A DNA stretch of 60,568 bases from Chlorobaculum sp. (GTDB taxonomy: Bacteria > Bacteroidota > Chlorobiia > Chlorobiales > Chlorobiaceae). The stretch covers positions 1 to 60,568 of the forward strand of contig JAAXXD010000005.1 of the NCBI GenBank assembly GCA_013334655.1, written 5' to 3'. Below, in pieces: positions 1-8,303 of this stretch (position 1 is its first letter; the number at the start of each line of letters is the position of its first letter). The translations under genes and the position numbers were made by a program. The notes beneath the pieces are model-generated. The model worked only from the letters and a program-made list of their open reading frames with translations. It searched no databases and had not been told where the DNA came from.

Positions 1-2
1 TG

Positions 3-125
3 CCTGTTGGCTACGCTACAAGCATCAGCCAGCCGCATCTGAAAGTTGATGATCTCGGCATGGGCCAGACGGCAATTGCCACGCTCCGACATTGGGTTGG
101 TTATCCCGCCATCGGATTCAGATGA
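3..125 (+). CDS. possible 3' end of a truncated CDS
   Basis: The frame beginning at base 3 stays open for 40 codons and stops with TGA at 123-125. The encoded tail ends HWVGYPAIGFR. I do not recognise a family and the start lies outside the window. It may be the end of an upstream gene or a chance frame. The 94 bases between it and the next gene show no clear feature. Confidence 0.25.
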   Translation, partial: PVGYATSISQPHLKVDDLGMGQTAIATLRHWVGYPAIGFR

Positions 126-219
126 TCTTCAGCATATATTGCAAATCGGGATGCTTGTTTCAGAATGGAATGAGCGAAGTGACGAACAACATTCGAATCA
201 CACATTTCTGAGATAACCT

Positions 220-1206
220 ATGACAAGGAAGAGATCACTTCGTTTACCTAAGAAGCTGCTTGTCTTCGCAGTAGCCTTGCTTGCATCAGCATACGTCATT
301 CTGACCCCCTGGAATATTCCTAAACTCACCTCGCATCCGCATCCGGCGACTGATTACAACGATGCTCTCCGCAGGATCGAAGCGCTTCGTGAACAAGAGG
401 CGGGCGTAGCCATGAACCCGCTCTGTACGCTTCAGTTCATGACCCACGGGTGGAAAACGGGGCGCGTGGTTGTCCTCGTGCATGGGTACACGAACTGTCC
501 GCAACAGTTCCGCGAACTCGGCAAACGCTTTTTCGAACGTGGCGACAACGTGCTGATCGCGCCGTTGCCGCATCATGGGCTCGCCGACCGGATGAATACC
601 GCGCAGTCAAAGCTCACGGCTGGAGAGATGGCCGCCTATGCCGACGAGGTTGTCGATATTGGTCGGGGGTTGGGCAAGAAGGTGTCGATGATGGGCATCT
701 CGGCGGGTGGCGTCATCACCGCATGGGCCGCGCAGAATCGCCGCGACCTCGATTGCGCCGTTGTCATCGCCCCGACGCTGGGCTTCAAACCGGTTCCTGT
801 GCCGTTCACGGCGGCGGTCATGAATCTGTTTTCGTCGCTGCCGGATAGCTGGGCATGGTGGAATGAGGAGCTGAAAGAGAAAGTGCAGCCGCCGTACGGC
901 TATCCCCGCTGCTCAAAACACGTTCTTACCGACATTCTGCGCCTCGGCTTCGTAGTCGAAGAGGCGGCCAGGCAACGCCCGCCAGCGGCCCGGAAGATTG
1001 TCATGGTTTCCAACGCCAACGACCAGGCCGTCAACAACGAGAGCACCCAAAAGATCGCCGACCTCTGGAAATCCCACGGCGCAACTGTCGTATCATATAC
1101 CTTCGACGCATCCCTGAAAATCGGCCACGACATCATCGACCCCAACCAGCCCGACCAGAAGGTGGATATTGTCTATCCCAAACTGATCGAGCTGTGCGGG
1201 GAGTAG
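220..1206 (+). CDS. alpha/beta hydrolase, membrane-anchored or exported
   Basis: A 328-residue serine hydrolase of the alpha/beta fold. Residues 11-31 form a hydrophobic segment after a basic start (TRKRSLRLPKK), so it is probably a signal anchor that places the enzyme outside the cytoplasm. The oxyanion-hole motif HGYTN is at about 88-92. The nucleophile elbow GISAGG puts the catalytic Ser at 161. A late GHDIIDP supplies the likely catalytic His. The fold resembles carboxylesterase/lysophospholipase families; the substrate cannot be told. It stands alone: the next gene is some 240 bases downstream and of different composition. Confidence 0.75.
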   Translation: MTRKRSLRLPKKLLVFAVALLASAYVILTPWNIPKLTSHPHPATDYNDALRRIEALREQEAGVAMNPLCTLQFMTHGWKTGRVVVLVHGYTNCPQQFRELGKRFFERGDNVLIAPLPHHGLADRMNTAQSKLTAGEMAAYADEVVDIGRGLGKKVSMMGISAGGVITAWAAQNRRDLDCAVVIAPTLGFKPVPVPFTAAVMNLFSSLPDSWAWWNEELKEKVQPPYGYPRCSKHVLTDILRLGFVVEEAARQRPPAARKIVMVSNANDQAVNNESTQKIADLWKSHGATVVSYTFDASLKIGHDIIDPNQPDQKVDIVYPKLIELCGE

Positions 1207-1447
1207 GGGAGTGGCTATCAAGTCTCTCGCAGTCATGAGCGTTCTCGTTTTATAGCCAGAGTTGCGTATCTTTTTTTTATATCCGGGTTTTTACCCCTGA
1301 CCTGAATTGACCGGATAAAGTATTATAAATGGATAAAATACGCTTTTTTTGATATGATTCGCTGTTGGGATCATTTCTGACTCCGTTCAGTTGTTGCGTT
1401 TGATTTCAATAATACTTAACTTAAAAGTGAAACAAGGGTTCGCCATT

Positions 1448-1909
1448 GTGCCTGTCACATCGGGTGACGGCGGTTCTCTTTACACGATTCAGTATGATGG
1501 AGAGTCGCAGTCGGAGTTCGACAAGTTCCTTGAAAACGAAGAGGTTCAGAAGGAGCGTTCGTCGCGTTCACGTCTTGTCGCCAAGTTGAACGAAATGGTG
1601 CATGAGTATGGTTTTGTTCGCGAGTTTTTCAAGGAAGAGGAAGGTAAGCGCTGGGATTATGTCGTCGCTTTAAAGGAAGGCAGGTTAAGGCTTTACTGTT
1701 TAAGAGCCGAAGATTTTCTGCTGATTGTCGGTAATGGCGGAGTAAAGAAAACACGAACCTACCAGCAGGATTCTCATTTAAACGCCTCGGTTGAGGAGTT
1801 GCAACGGGTACACAAGCTTGTGATGAACAGGATTTATTCCGGTCGTATTCTTGTCGAACGCCATTCAGGTGTTTTGCGGGGCGCATTGAATTTTAGTCAG
1901 GAACGGTGA
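1448..1909 (+). CDS. putative HigB/RelE-like toxin of a type II toxin–antitoxin pair
   Basis: The central part (RLRLYCLRAEDFLLIVGNGGVKK, read as two adjoining short blocks) has the look of the RelE/HigB fold, where a compact beta sheet carries the mRNA-cleaving site. It is followed after 12 bases by an XRE-type antitoxin, the toxin-first order typical of HigBA. The frame is open from a TTG at 1391. I chose GTG 1448 because AAGGG lies nine bases before it; GTG 1427 is the alternative. The protein is larger (about 153 residues) than ordinary HigB, with extra N- and C-terminal segments. Toxicity is inferred from context. Confidence 0.55.
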   Translation: MPVTSGDGGSLYTIQYDGESQSEFDKFLENEEVQKERSSRSRLVAKLNEMVHEYGFVREFFKEEEGKRWDYVVALKEGRLRLYCLRAEDFLLIVGNGGVKKTRTYQQDSHLNASVEELQRVHKLVMNRIYSGRILVERHSGVLRGALNFSQER

Positions 1910-1921
1910 TAAGGAGCAGCT

Positions 1922-2227
1922 ATGTCATTATTTCAAAATGTCTTGGATACAGTGCCTTCGGGTACGAAGAAGTATGTCAACCGACAGCTTGGATTTGCGG
2001 CTACGGTGTCGAAAAAGCTGAAATTGGTCGGCATGACCCAGCGAGAGCTTGCGGAGAAAATGGGGAAGAAGGAGTCGTATATCAGCCGCATTCTCTCCGG
2101 CGACGCCAACCCGACCCTGAAAACGATTGCCGAACTGGAAGTCGCGCTTGGAGAAGATGTTATCGCTTTTACCCTTGAGAAGAACATCGAGGAGAATGGG
2201 AGTGTGACAACGATGGTCTCGCGGTAA
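1922..2227 (+). CDS. XRE-family HTH antitoxin (HigA-like)
   Basis: A 101-residue protein with a Cro/C1-type helix-turn-helix at about 38-75 (MTQRELAEKMGKKESYISRI, then LKTIAELEVALG). It probably neutralises the toxin encoded just upstream and represses the shared promoter. An AAGGAG-like ribosome site lies just before its ATG (1910-1916). The back part of the gene, 2069-2217, is repeated without gaps at 2601-2749, inside the broken module downstream. Confidence 0.75.
   Translation: MSLFQNVLDTVPSGTKKYVNRQLGFAATVSKKLKLVGMTQRELAEKMGKKESYISRILSGDANPTLKTIAELEVALGEDVIAFTLEKNIEENGSVTTMVSR
2069..2217 (+). repeat. 149-bp direct repeat, copy 1 (HTH antitoxin back half)
   Basis: This stretch aligns base for base, without gaps and with scattered substitutions, to 2601-2749 (offset 532). 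It starts at AAGGAG and ends at GTGACAACGATGGT. It encodes the second half of the HTH and the tail of the antitoxin. The mismatches show the duplication is not recent, or that the two copies came from related but distinct TA modules. Confidence 0.85.
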
Positions 2228-2349
2228 GCTGTCCGAAAAAATACTGTTGCCAAAGTGTACGCGATGGCATAAATTCTTGTTATGGTATTGATTGAAATAT
2301 TTGAACGAGAGATTGTATTTCTCAAAATAAATTGACAGGAGTTGAAACT

Positions 2350-2556
2350 ATGATGACGACCACCAATGCAACTGCTGAGGTTTTTTTGACAGCATTCAGG
2401 GCCATGTCAAAAAAAGAACGAAATGCGGTAATAGATAAATTGCTGGCCGATAATGAATTTATGGAAGATTTGATTGATATATCTATCATAAAGCAAAGAA
2501 AAGATGAGCCGTCACGTTCGTTAGATGATTATCTTGCCGACAGGCAAAAAGAGTGA
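2350..2556 (+). CDS. RelB-like antitoxin, small
   Basis: About 68 residues from ATG 2350, which has CAGGAG eight bases upstream; a TTG at 2332 is in frame but lacks a ribosome site. The protein is short and charged (MSKKERNAVIDKLLADNE, ending SLDDYLADRQKE), the form of antitoxins that precede RelE/ParE toxins. Its partner was evidently the toxin whose first residues survive at 2562. That toxin is now broken, so this antitoxin is probably orphaned. The call rests on form and position. Confidence 0.5.
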   Translation: MMTTTNATAEVFLTAFRAMSKKERNAVIDKLLADNEFMEDLIDISIIKQRKDEPSRSLDDYLADRQKE

Positions 2557-2561
2557 TACCG

Positions 2562-2837
2562 ATGGGCAAATATAAAATAAATATCCAAAGATCAGCAGAA
2601 AAGGAGCCGTATATCAGCAGGATTCTGTCAGGCGACGCCAACCCGACCCTGAAAACGATTGGTGAACTGGAGGTCGCACTGAGAGTGGATGTTATCGCGT
2701 TCAGCCTTGAGAGGAATGCTCCGGGGAAAGGCAATGTGACAACGATGGTGACCAAAGAAAAAAAACGTTGCGACGAGGTGTGTCGCGATGAGGAAAAAGC
2801 AAATAAGGGTAATGAATTAGCGCTATATTCTATATGA
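2562..2837 (+). pseudogene. chimeric TA remnant: RelE toxin start fused to XRE antitoxin end
   Basis: A 91-residue open frame. Residues 1-15 (MGKYKINIQRSAEKE) read as the start of a RelE/ParE toxin. From there it switches in frame to PYISRILSGDANPTLKTI, the second half of the HTH antitoxin found intact at 1922. The switch falls at the AAGGAG that begins the 149-bp repeat, so recombination there replaced most of the toxin. Neither the RelE catalytic part nor a whole HTH remains. The tail after the repeat (KKRCDEVCRDEEKANKG) is unrelated. It overlaps the next start as ATGA. Whether it is translated is unknown. Confidence 0.7.
2601..2749 (+). repeat. 149-bp direct repeat, copy 2
   Basis: Second copy of the sequence at 2069-2217, inside the chimeric frame 2562-2837. 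Gapless against copy 1, with scattered substitutions. Confidence 0.85.
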
Positions 2838-3637
2838 AAAATACAACAAAGACTAAACTCCCTTACGAAACACTTCCACCTGCAGATACGCCGGTTTGGC
2901 GATATATGAGCTTGGCGAAGTTTATTGCTATATTGAGGACGCAATCGATATTTCTCTGCCGTGCAGATTTGCTTGATGATATATTTGAAGGGTCATTTAG
3001 TGAGGGTAGCTTACGCGAACATGCAGGGGATGGGAGAACTTATTTTCCAGAGAATCATATAGCACTGATGCAATGGATCCCATGTCGATCATTTATCAGT
3101 TGTTGGCATGCATCTGAAGTTGAATCGGCAGCCCTGTGGAAAATTTATGCAGGAACTGAGGGCTGCATATCAATACGGAGTAAGGTGGGTTCTCTTCAGA
3201 AGGCTTTTCCCAGTATTATTGAGCGAACGGATAACCTTATCATAACTCAAGAGGTTTGCAGCGTTCAGTATATTGATTATCGCACAAGTCATCCAGAAAT
3301 TAATGATCTTGTGGGGCCTTTATGCTATAAACGAAGCGCATTTTCTTATGAACAAGAGATTCGTGTTATTCGTCAGGAAATACCAGATGTTCCTAAGCCG
3401 AGCGAAGGACGTCCTGATGGTCGTGCGATTAAAATTGGGGTGCCTCCTGACAAAAATGGTTTAGATTTAAAGGTAAATATCGATGAGTTTATAGAAGATG
3501 TATATTTAGCACCGTCTTCGCCATCATGGTTATTGCCAACAGTTCAAGATACCATTCATGCATTTGGATTCCATAACATCTTATGTCGTCAATCAAGTCT
3601 TGATGAGTTACCAGAATTTAGAAGAATCGAAGCCTAA
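2834..3637 (+). CDS. DUF2971-family protein
   Basis: A 267-residue soluble protein. The opening (VWRYMSLAKFIAIL, then SIFLCRADLLDDIFEG), the SFISCWHASEVESAALWKIY block at about 103-122 and FSYEQEIRVI at about 190 are hallmarks of DUF2971. The biochemical role of that family is unknown; its genes often sit in variable, defence-rich DNA. The gene is markedly AT-richer than the core genome and overlaps the chimeric TA frame by four bases, so it probably arrived with the island. About 165 bases of AT-rich, apparently empty sequence follow it before the convergent brnA. Confidence 0.7.
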   Translation: MKNTTKTKLPYETLPPADTPVWRYMSLAKFIAILRTQSIFLCRADLLDDIFEGSFSEGSLREHAGDGRTYFPENHIALMQWIPCRSFISCWHASEVESAALWKIYAGTEGCISIRSKVGSLQKAFPSIIERTDNLIITQEVCSVQYIDYRTSHPEINDLVGPLCYKRSAFSYEQEIRVIRQEIPDVPKPSEGRPDGRAIKIGVPPDKNGLDLKVNIDEFIEDVYLAPSSPSWLLPTVQDTIHAFGFHNILCRQSSLDELPEFRRIEA

Positions 3638-3802
3638 TATCTGGCTTATAAATCTTAAGGATTGCTCAAATGCCGTGTAAGTAAGCCCTTGTGATAGGAA
3701 GGGATAAAAACATTATGACAACTGATCTAATAAATATAAGGATTTCGTATTCTGCTTTTTCTGCTGGAACAGGCAGTCTGAGATGTCAAAGATGTTTATC
3801 TC

Positions 3803-4138
3803 TCAATCATACCTCATTGCCGTTGCTTTTGCTCTACGTATGAGCGCAACACAGCGTTGATTTTTTTTCTGGTAGCCTTTGCCTTGGCTGCGGAAGTATT
3901 CGAGCACTTCATAATCGACGCGCATATTGAGCACGGCCTTTGGGCGAGGCAGTTCTACAGAAACGGTTGACCAATCGACGTTCATTCCAGCTTCATCCTC
4001 ATCACTGGCAATGGCCGCTTCGATTTCCTCGTCTGTCAATGCCTCTGCTGCTTTCCAGTCGCTTTTGTCTTCGCCGTTCAGTTTCATCTGCTCCAGCTCC
4101 TCATCAGTATATCTGACAATACGTTCTTGCTTTGACAT
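3803..4138 (-). pseudogene. brnA: BrnA-family antitoxin, orphan, with frameshifted C-terminus
   Basis: The first ~90 residues fit BrnA: an acidic N-terminal part, then a ribbon-helix-helix start (VLNMRVDYEVLEYFRSQGKGYQ). After that the frame gives an atypical tail. The break is a run of eight A on the coding strand (T8 at 3861-3868). With seven A the frame reads KKINAVLRSYVEQKQRQ and stops at 3814, the normal BrnA ending. So one base has been gained in a homopolymer, by mutation, phase variation or sequencing error. GGAGG lies just before the ATG. The usual upstream partner toxin BrnT is absent: only 135 bases separate this gene from the divergent vapBC. Confidence 0.75.
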
Positions 4139-4207
4139 ATCGTGACCTCCTGAATGATATAATCTGACCTCACCCCCGCTCAGATTCCTGAATTTAGTGA
4201 TGGCTCG

Positions 4208-4240
4208 TTGACTTGTGCAAATCAGATCGATATATTGATC
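4208..4240 (+). promoter_or_regulatory. vapBC promoter with overlapping operator-like palindrome
   Basis: TTGACT at 4208-4213, a 17-base spacer, and TATATT at 4231-4236 make a near-consensus sigma-70 promoter ending 34 bases before the vapB start. The imperfect palindrome GATCGATATATTGATC at 4225-4240 covers the -10 box. VapBC complexes repress their own promoter, so this is the likely operator. Binding is inferred. Confidence 0.65.
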
Positions 4241-4273
4241 GTATGACGAAAAGCTTAACGATGGAGATGTGCG

Positions 4274-4480
4274 ATGACAACTGTAACTATTTCACCGAAA
4301 TTTCAGGTCGTTATTCCCAAGGAGATGCGTGAGCGTCTGGATTTGCAACCCGGCCAGAAGATTCAGGCGATCGCTTATGAGGGGCGCATCGAGCTGGTTC
4401 CGATCAGGTCGCCAAAGGAGATGCGCGGGTTCCTGCCGGGACTTGACACGCAAGTCGTCCGGGAAGGAGATCGGGTATGA
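4274..4480 (+). CDS. vapB: VapB-type antitoxin (AbrB/SpoVT fold)
   Basis: A 68-residue swapped-hairpin AbrB-type DNA-binding protein: VTISPKFQVVIPKEMRERLDL, then PGQKIQAIAYEGRIELVPI. The C-terminal tail would bind and block the toxin. GGAG precedes the start. It overlaps vapC by four bases (ATGA), the usual sign of translational coupling in such pairs. A strong promoter and palindrome sit directly upstream. Confidence 0.85.
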   Translation: MTTVTISPKFQVVIPKEMRERLDLQPGQKIQAIAYEGRIELVPIRSPKEMRGFLPGLDTQVVREGDRV

Positions 4481-4848
4481 ACGTCGTGGACTCCTCCGGG
4501 TGGCTGGAGTACTTCGCTGGCTCACCGACTGCGGAACATTACGCGGCGGCCATTGAAGATTTTGCGAATCTGGTTGTGCCGGTTATCAGCTTGTATGAAG
4601 TATTCAAACGGATTCTCCAGCAACGAGGCGAGGGGAGCGCACTTCAGGCCATCGCCTTTATGCAGCAGGGAGAGGTGATCGAGTTGACGGCTCCACTTTC
4701 CTTGAGCGCCGCACGAATCAGCGTTCAGGAAAAACTTCCGATGGCGGACAGCATCATGCTCGCGACGGCGCGGGCGCATGGCGCGACGTTGTGGACGCAG
4801 GATTCGGATTTCCGTGGATTGGAGAACGTGCGGTATTTTGAGAAGTAA
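4477..4848 (+). CDS. vapC: VapC-type PIN-domain ribonuclease toxin
   Basis: A 123-residue PIN domain, normal length for VapC. The Mg2+-binding acidic residues are visible: D5 in VVDSSGWLEYF, E in ISLYEVFKR, D in KLPMADSIMLATA, and D in LWTQDSDFRGL. It should cleave RNA (often initiator tRNA or rRNA in this family) unless held by VapB. It appears intact, the only complete canonical pair in the island apart from the HigBA-like one. Confidence 0.88.
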   Translation: MNVVDSSGWLEYFAGSPTAEHYAAAIEDFANLVVPVISLYEVFKRILQQRGEGSALQAIAFMQQGEVIELTAPLSLSAARISVQEKLPMADSIMLATARAHGATLWTQDSDFRGLENVRYFEK

Positions 4849-4958
4849 ACCGGATTACAGCATCGAAAGCGTGCCTGTCATTGACAGAAGCCGCAAGCCT
4901 GCCGGTCAATCTTTGAGATATATTGCTCTCTTCCGAATGATAGAACTCTCGTCAGCTC

Positions 4959-5831
4959 TTACCCCCGCCTTAAATTCCTGAAAATCTTCAGCGTGGCTTC
5001 GGAGAGGTTGAGGGTGTAGAAGTGGATGCCTTTGACTTTTTGGTCGATCAGCTCCTGCACCTGGTTTGTAGCCCATTCGATGCCGATTTCGGCGACCTCT
5101 TTGTCATCCGATGCTTCCAGCACTTTGCGCAGCAGCTTTGACGGAATGCGTGAGCCGAGGGCCAGTTCGCCCATGCGGATCATCCCTTTTTTCGTCATGA
5201 TCGGCATGATGCCGGGGATGATCGGGACGTTGATGCCCGCCAGTTCGCAGCGTTCGACGTAATCGAAGTAGTCGCGGTTGTCGAAGAAGAGCTGCGTGAC
5301 GATGTAGTCCGCGCCCGCGTCAACCTTCTCCTTGAGGAATTCCAGCTCCTTCATGCGGTTCGGCGTCTCGGGGTGGCCTTCGGGGAAGCCTGCCACACCG
5401 ATGCCCATTTCGGGGAAGTTCGCCTTGATGAAGCGCACCAGGTCGATGGCGTGCGGGAAATCCCTGATCGCCTCTTCGAGCGTGGGCACGTCGGCGGGTT
5501 TGTCGCCCCGGAGCGCCAGCACGTTGGTGATGCCGTTTTCGCGATAGAGTTGCAGCACGCTTTCGATCTCGCTCTTCTCCGCGCCGATGCAGGTGAGGTG
5601 CGACACGACCGTCAGGCCGGTCTCCTGCTGGATGCGCGTGACGAGGTTGTGGGTGCGCTCCCGCGTCGAGCCGCCCGCGCCGTAGGTGACGCTGACGTAC
5701 GACGGGTCGAGGGGGCTGAGGTTCGAGATGGTTTCAAAGAGTTTGTCCCAATCTTCCTGCTTTTTCGGGGGGAAAAATTCCAGGCTGAAGACCGGTTCGG
5801 TTCCGTTGTGGAGAATCTCTTTGACAAGCAT
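4959..5831 (-). CDS. metF: 5,10-methylenetetrahydrofolate reductase
   Basis: A 290-residue flavoenzyme that reduces methylene-THF to methyl-THF for methionine synthesis. The N-terminus has VFSLEFFPPK, the catalytic-Glu region of the family. VSVTYGAGGSTRERT and LALRGDKP follow, then ADYIVTQLFFDN, all typical of the MetF TIM barrel. Length is normal. It is divergent from comEC with 103 bases between. No riboswitch-like structure was seen in the leader. Confidence 0.93.
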   Translation of the reverse strand: MLVKEILHNGTEPVFSLEFFPPKKQEDWDKLFETISNLSPLDPSYVSVTYGAGGSTRERTHNLVTRIQQETGLTVVSHLTCIGAEKSEIESVLQLYRENGITNVLALRGDKPADVPTLEEAIRDFPHAIDLVRFIKANFPEMGIGVAGFPEGHPETPNRMKELEFLKEKVDAGADYIVTQLFFDNRDYFDYVERCELAGINVPIIPGIMPIMTKKGMIRMGELALGSRIPSKLLRKVLEASDDKEVAEIGIEWATNQVQELIDQKVKGIHFYTLNLSEATLKIFRNLRRG

Positions 5832-5934
5832 CCGCGTATTTTTTTGCTGATTGAACAGGCGTAAATTTCTGACCTGAATATAGTAAATTATCCTGTTGCT
5901 TAGCTTCTGAAATAACCGCCATAAACCCCTGATT

Positions 5935-8130
5935 ATGCGGTATTTTCTTCCGGCCTACCCGGCGGCGCGTCTCTTCGCTTGCGCCGTGGCGGGAATCGTG
6001 GCCGCCATCTTCTTGCCCGTCGCACCGCTCGTCTGGTTTGTCACGGCAATGGGCCTCTCTCTTCTGGCGCTGCTCATGCTGCTGATCGACAGGAAGCAAT
6101 TCCCGAACGGTAAGCTCTCCGCTTGGTCGGTGCTGTGCTACCTCGTGCTCGTCTTCAGCGCATTCGCGTTTCACGCCTCGGCATCGTACAGGCTCGCGCC
6201 GTCGCCGTCGCTGCTTTCGTGGGTGGGGAGGGATGTGATTCTGTCCGGCTTCATCGATGCTCGTCCGGTCGAGGGTGATGGCGTGACGACCATGCAGTTG
6301 CGCGTGACCGAAGTGTTTGAAAACGGGCGGACGGCGCGGGTTTCGGACAAGGCGAAAGTTGTCGTACGGATGCCGGGGGATGATGAGGCCCGGTATCAGG
6401 AGGGCGATTTCGTGAGAGTGAAGGGGCGGCCCGGGCTGATTCCTTTGGCGGCGAATCGAGGCGAGTACGATCCGCGTTTCCAGAACCGACTGAAGGGGAT
6501 TCATGTCCAGATTTTCTGCGCAGGCCCGTGGCGCGTGCTTCGGGAACCGCCGAAGCCGGGGTTGTCCTTCATGGGAAGCGTCGTTAATCCGCTCCGGCAA
6601 TATCTCGCGGAGGCGCTCGACAGTCATCTTCCGGATGGCGAGGAGCGGCAGTTCGTCAAGGGGATGATCCTCGGCGAGCGTGACATGCTCTCCGCCGAGC
6701 TGAACGATGCGTTCCGGCGCACCGGCACGGCGCATGTGCTGGCGGTGTCGGGGCTGCATGTGGCGCTGCTCGCCTACGCGGTTAACCTCTGCCTGCAACG
6801 CCTGAAGGTAACCCCCGCCGGACGGTGGGTGGCGATGCTGATTCTCATCTCGATCATCTCCCTCTACAGCTTCGTGACCGGCCACGCGCCGTCGATCAAG
6901 CGGGCGGCGATCATGTCGGCGATGATGTTCGGCGGGAGCACGCTCGGGCGCAAAAGCTACGCGGTGAACTCACTCGCAGCCTCTGATCTTCTCATTCTTC
7001 TCCTCGATCCGTTCGATCTCTTCAATCCGGGCTTCGTGATGACCAACGGCGCGGTGCTCGGCATTCTCACGCTGTACCAGCCGCTCGCTTCTCTTGCGCC
7101 GGATGGTAAGGCGCTGCATTGGCGACTGTTGCGCCTCGTGTGGGATGGATTTGCCGTCAGCCTGTCGGCGATGATCGGGGTCAGCCCGGTGATCGCGCTG
7201 TACTTCGGGACGTTCTCCGTTTCGGGGATTGTGGCGAACCTTCCGGCGGTGCTCTTTTCGAATTTCGCCATGTACGCGGCGCTGCCGCTTTTCATGTTTC
7301 ACGGCTTCGGCGGATGGATCGCCTCGCTTTTCGGAATGAGCACCTGGCTTTTTGCGCGGCTGACGCTCTACTTCGTGCATCTGTTCAGCGCCATGCCGAT
7401 GGCGAGCATCGCCGTACGTCCCGATCTGTTTGCTGTCGCGGTGTTCTATCTCACCGTTGCGTTTGTCTTTTATGCTTTCAGCAAAGGGAGCTGGGGACGG
7501 GTAACGATTGCCGTGCTTGTCGGTCTGAACCTCACGCTCTGGCATGAAGTGCTCAGACCGACTACCAAGCTTCCGACGATGGTGACGGTGAATTTCGGCA
7601 AGGAGATGGCGGTGCTCTACTCGTCAGGCAGTGAAACCTGCCTCGTCGATGCCGGACGTCGTGCTGGTAGTGTTGACAGAATACGGCAACAGTCGGAAGG
7701 CTGGGGAGTGGCGACGCCGGTTGCGGTGGCGAGCATTTTCACGCCCGACTCGGTGATGCGGGCATTGCCGTTTCCGACGTTGCCATCAGGCTCCGGTAGT
7801 TCCGCTCGCCGGACGCTGGTCGTCCGACGACTTGACGACAAGGCGCTGAAGATCGACAGCCGGGAGCGCTCGCTCCTGCTCGTTTCGGGGCTGAAGCGGC
7901 TCGAAGCGCAACGGGCGGACGGGGCAGACGTGGTGTTCTGGGTCTATCGTTTCACCGGAAAGGAGTGGCGGCGGCTCGATGCCTGGATCGCCTCGACCCG
8001 CCCTCGCAGGATGCTGCTCGTCCCGGGTCCATTCATGACTGCCGCGCAACGCGAACTGCTGCGGCGCTACGCCGCATCGAGGCCACAAGTCGAGGTGAGG
8101 TCGCGGAGTCGGCAGACGGCGTGGTATTGA
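5935..8130 (+). CDS. comEC: ComEC/Rec2-family DNA uptake channel
   Basis: A 731-residue polytopic membrane protein that would form the inner-membrane channel for single-stranded DNA in natural transformation. N-terminal membrane segments lead into an OB-like soluble part (about 90-210), then the competence domain with AHVLAVSGLHVALLAYAV and SIKRAAIMSAMM. At the C-terminus, where ComEC proteins often carry a metallo-beta-lactamase nuclease, only a short relic is present (VNFGKEMAVLYSSGSE, CLVDAGRRAG). No HxHxDH metal motif remains. DNA degradation would therefore need another nuclease. Confidence 0.85.
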   Translation: MRYFLPAYPAARLFACAVAGIVAAIFLPVAPLVWFVTAMGLSLLALLMLLIDRKQFPNGKLSAWSVLCYLVLVFSAFAFHASASYRLAPSPSLLSWVGRDVILSGFIDARPVEGDGVTTMQLRVTEVFENGRTARVSDKAKVVVRMPGDDEARYQEGDFVRVKGRPGLIPLAANRGEYDPRFQNRLKGIHVQIFCAGPWRVLREPPKPGLSFMGSVVNPLRQYLAEALDSHLPDGEERQFVKGMILGERDMLSAELNDAFRRTGTAHVLAVSGLHVALLAYAVNLCLQRLKVTPAGRWVAMLILISIISLYSFVTGHAPSIKRAAIMSAMMFGGSTLGRKSYAVNSLAASDLLILLLDPFDLFNPGFVMTNGAVLGILTLYQPLASLAPDGKALHWRLLRLVWDGFAVSLSAMIGVSPVIALYFGTFSVSGIVANLPAVLFSNFAMYAALPLFMFHGFGGWIASLFGMSTWLFARLTLYFVHLFSAMPMASIAVRPDLFAVAVFYLTVAFVFYAFSKGSWGRVTIAVLVGLNLTLWHEVLRPTTKLPTMVTVNFGKEMAVLYSSGSETCLVDAGRRAGSVDRIRQQSEGWGVATPVAVASIFTPDSVMRALPFPTLPSGSGSSARRTLVVRRLDDKALKIDSRERSLLLVSGLKRLEAQRADGADVVFWVYRFTGKEWRRLDAWIASTRPRRMLLVPGPFMTAAQRELLRRYAASRPQVEVRSRSRQTAWY

Positions 8131-8303
8131 GGCTGTTTATCTGCGGGTTGAAGCTCGCTTGATTTATTCGGCATAGTCCGCGACGACTGGCCTCTGCATT
8201 TCGGAGAGAGGATGCATGGCGGAGTTGCCAGCGGGTTTTCCTATCTTGGCTTAACCCGATGGCCCGCCCATCGTCCTTCCATTCACGAAGAACCTGCACG
8301 TTC

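Noticed and set aside
4959-5934. possible SAM or other riboswitch for metF
   Set aside because: The 103-base leader shared with comEC shows no conserved riboswitch core or terminator stem.
5734-6885. 383-codon minus-strand frame over the metF–comEC interval
   Set aside because: Runs through the start of metF in another frame and antisense through comEC; Arg/His-rich with no domain.
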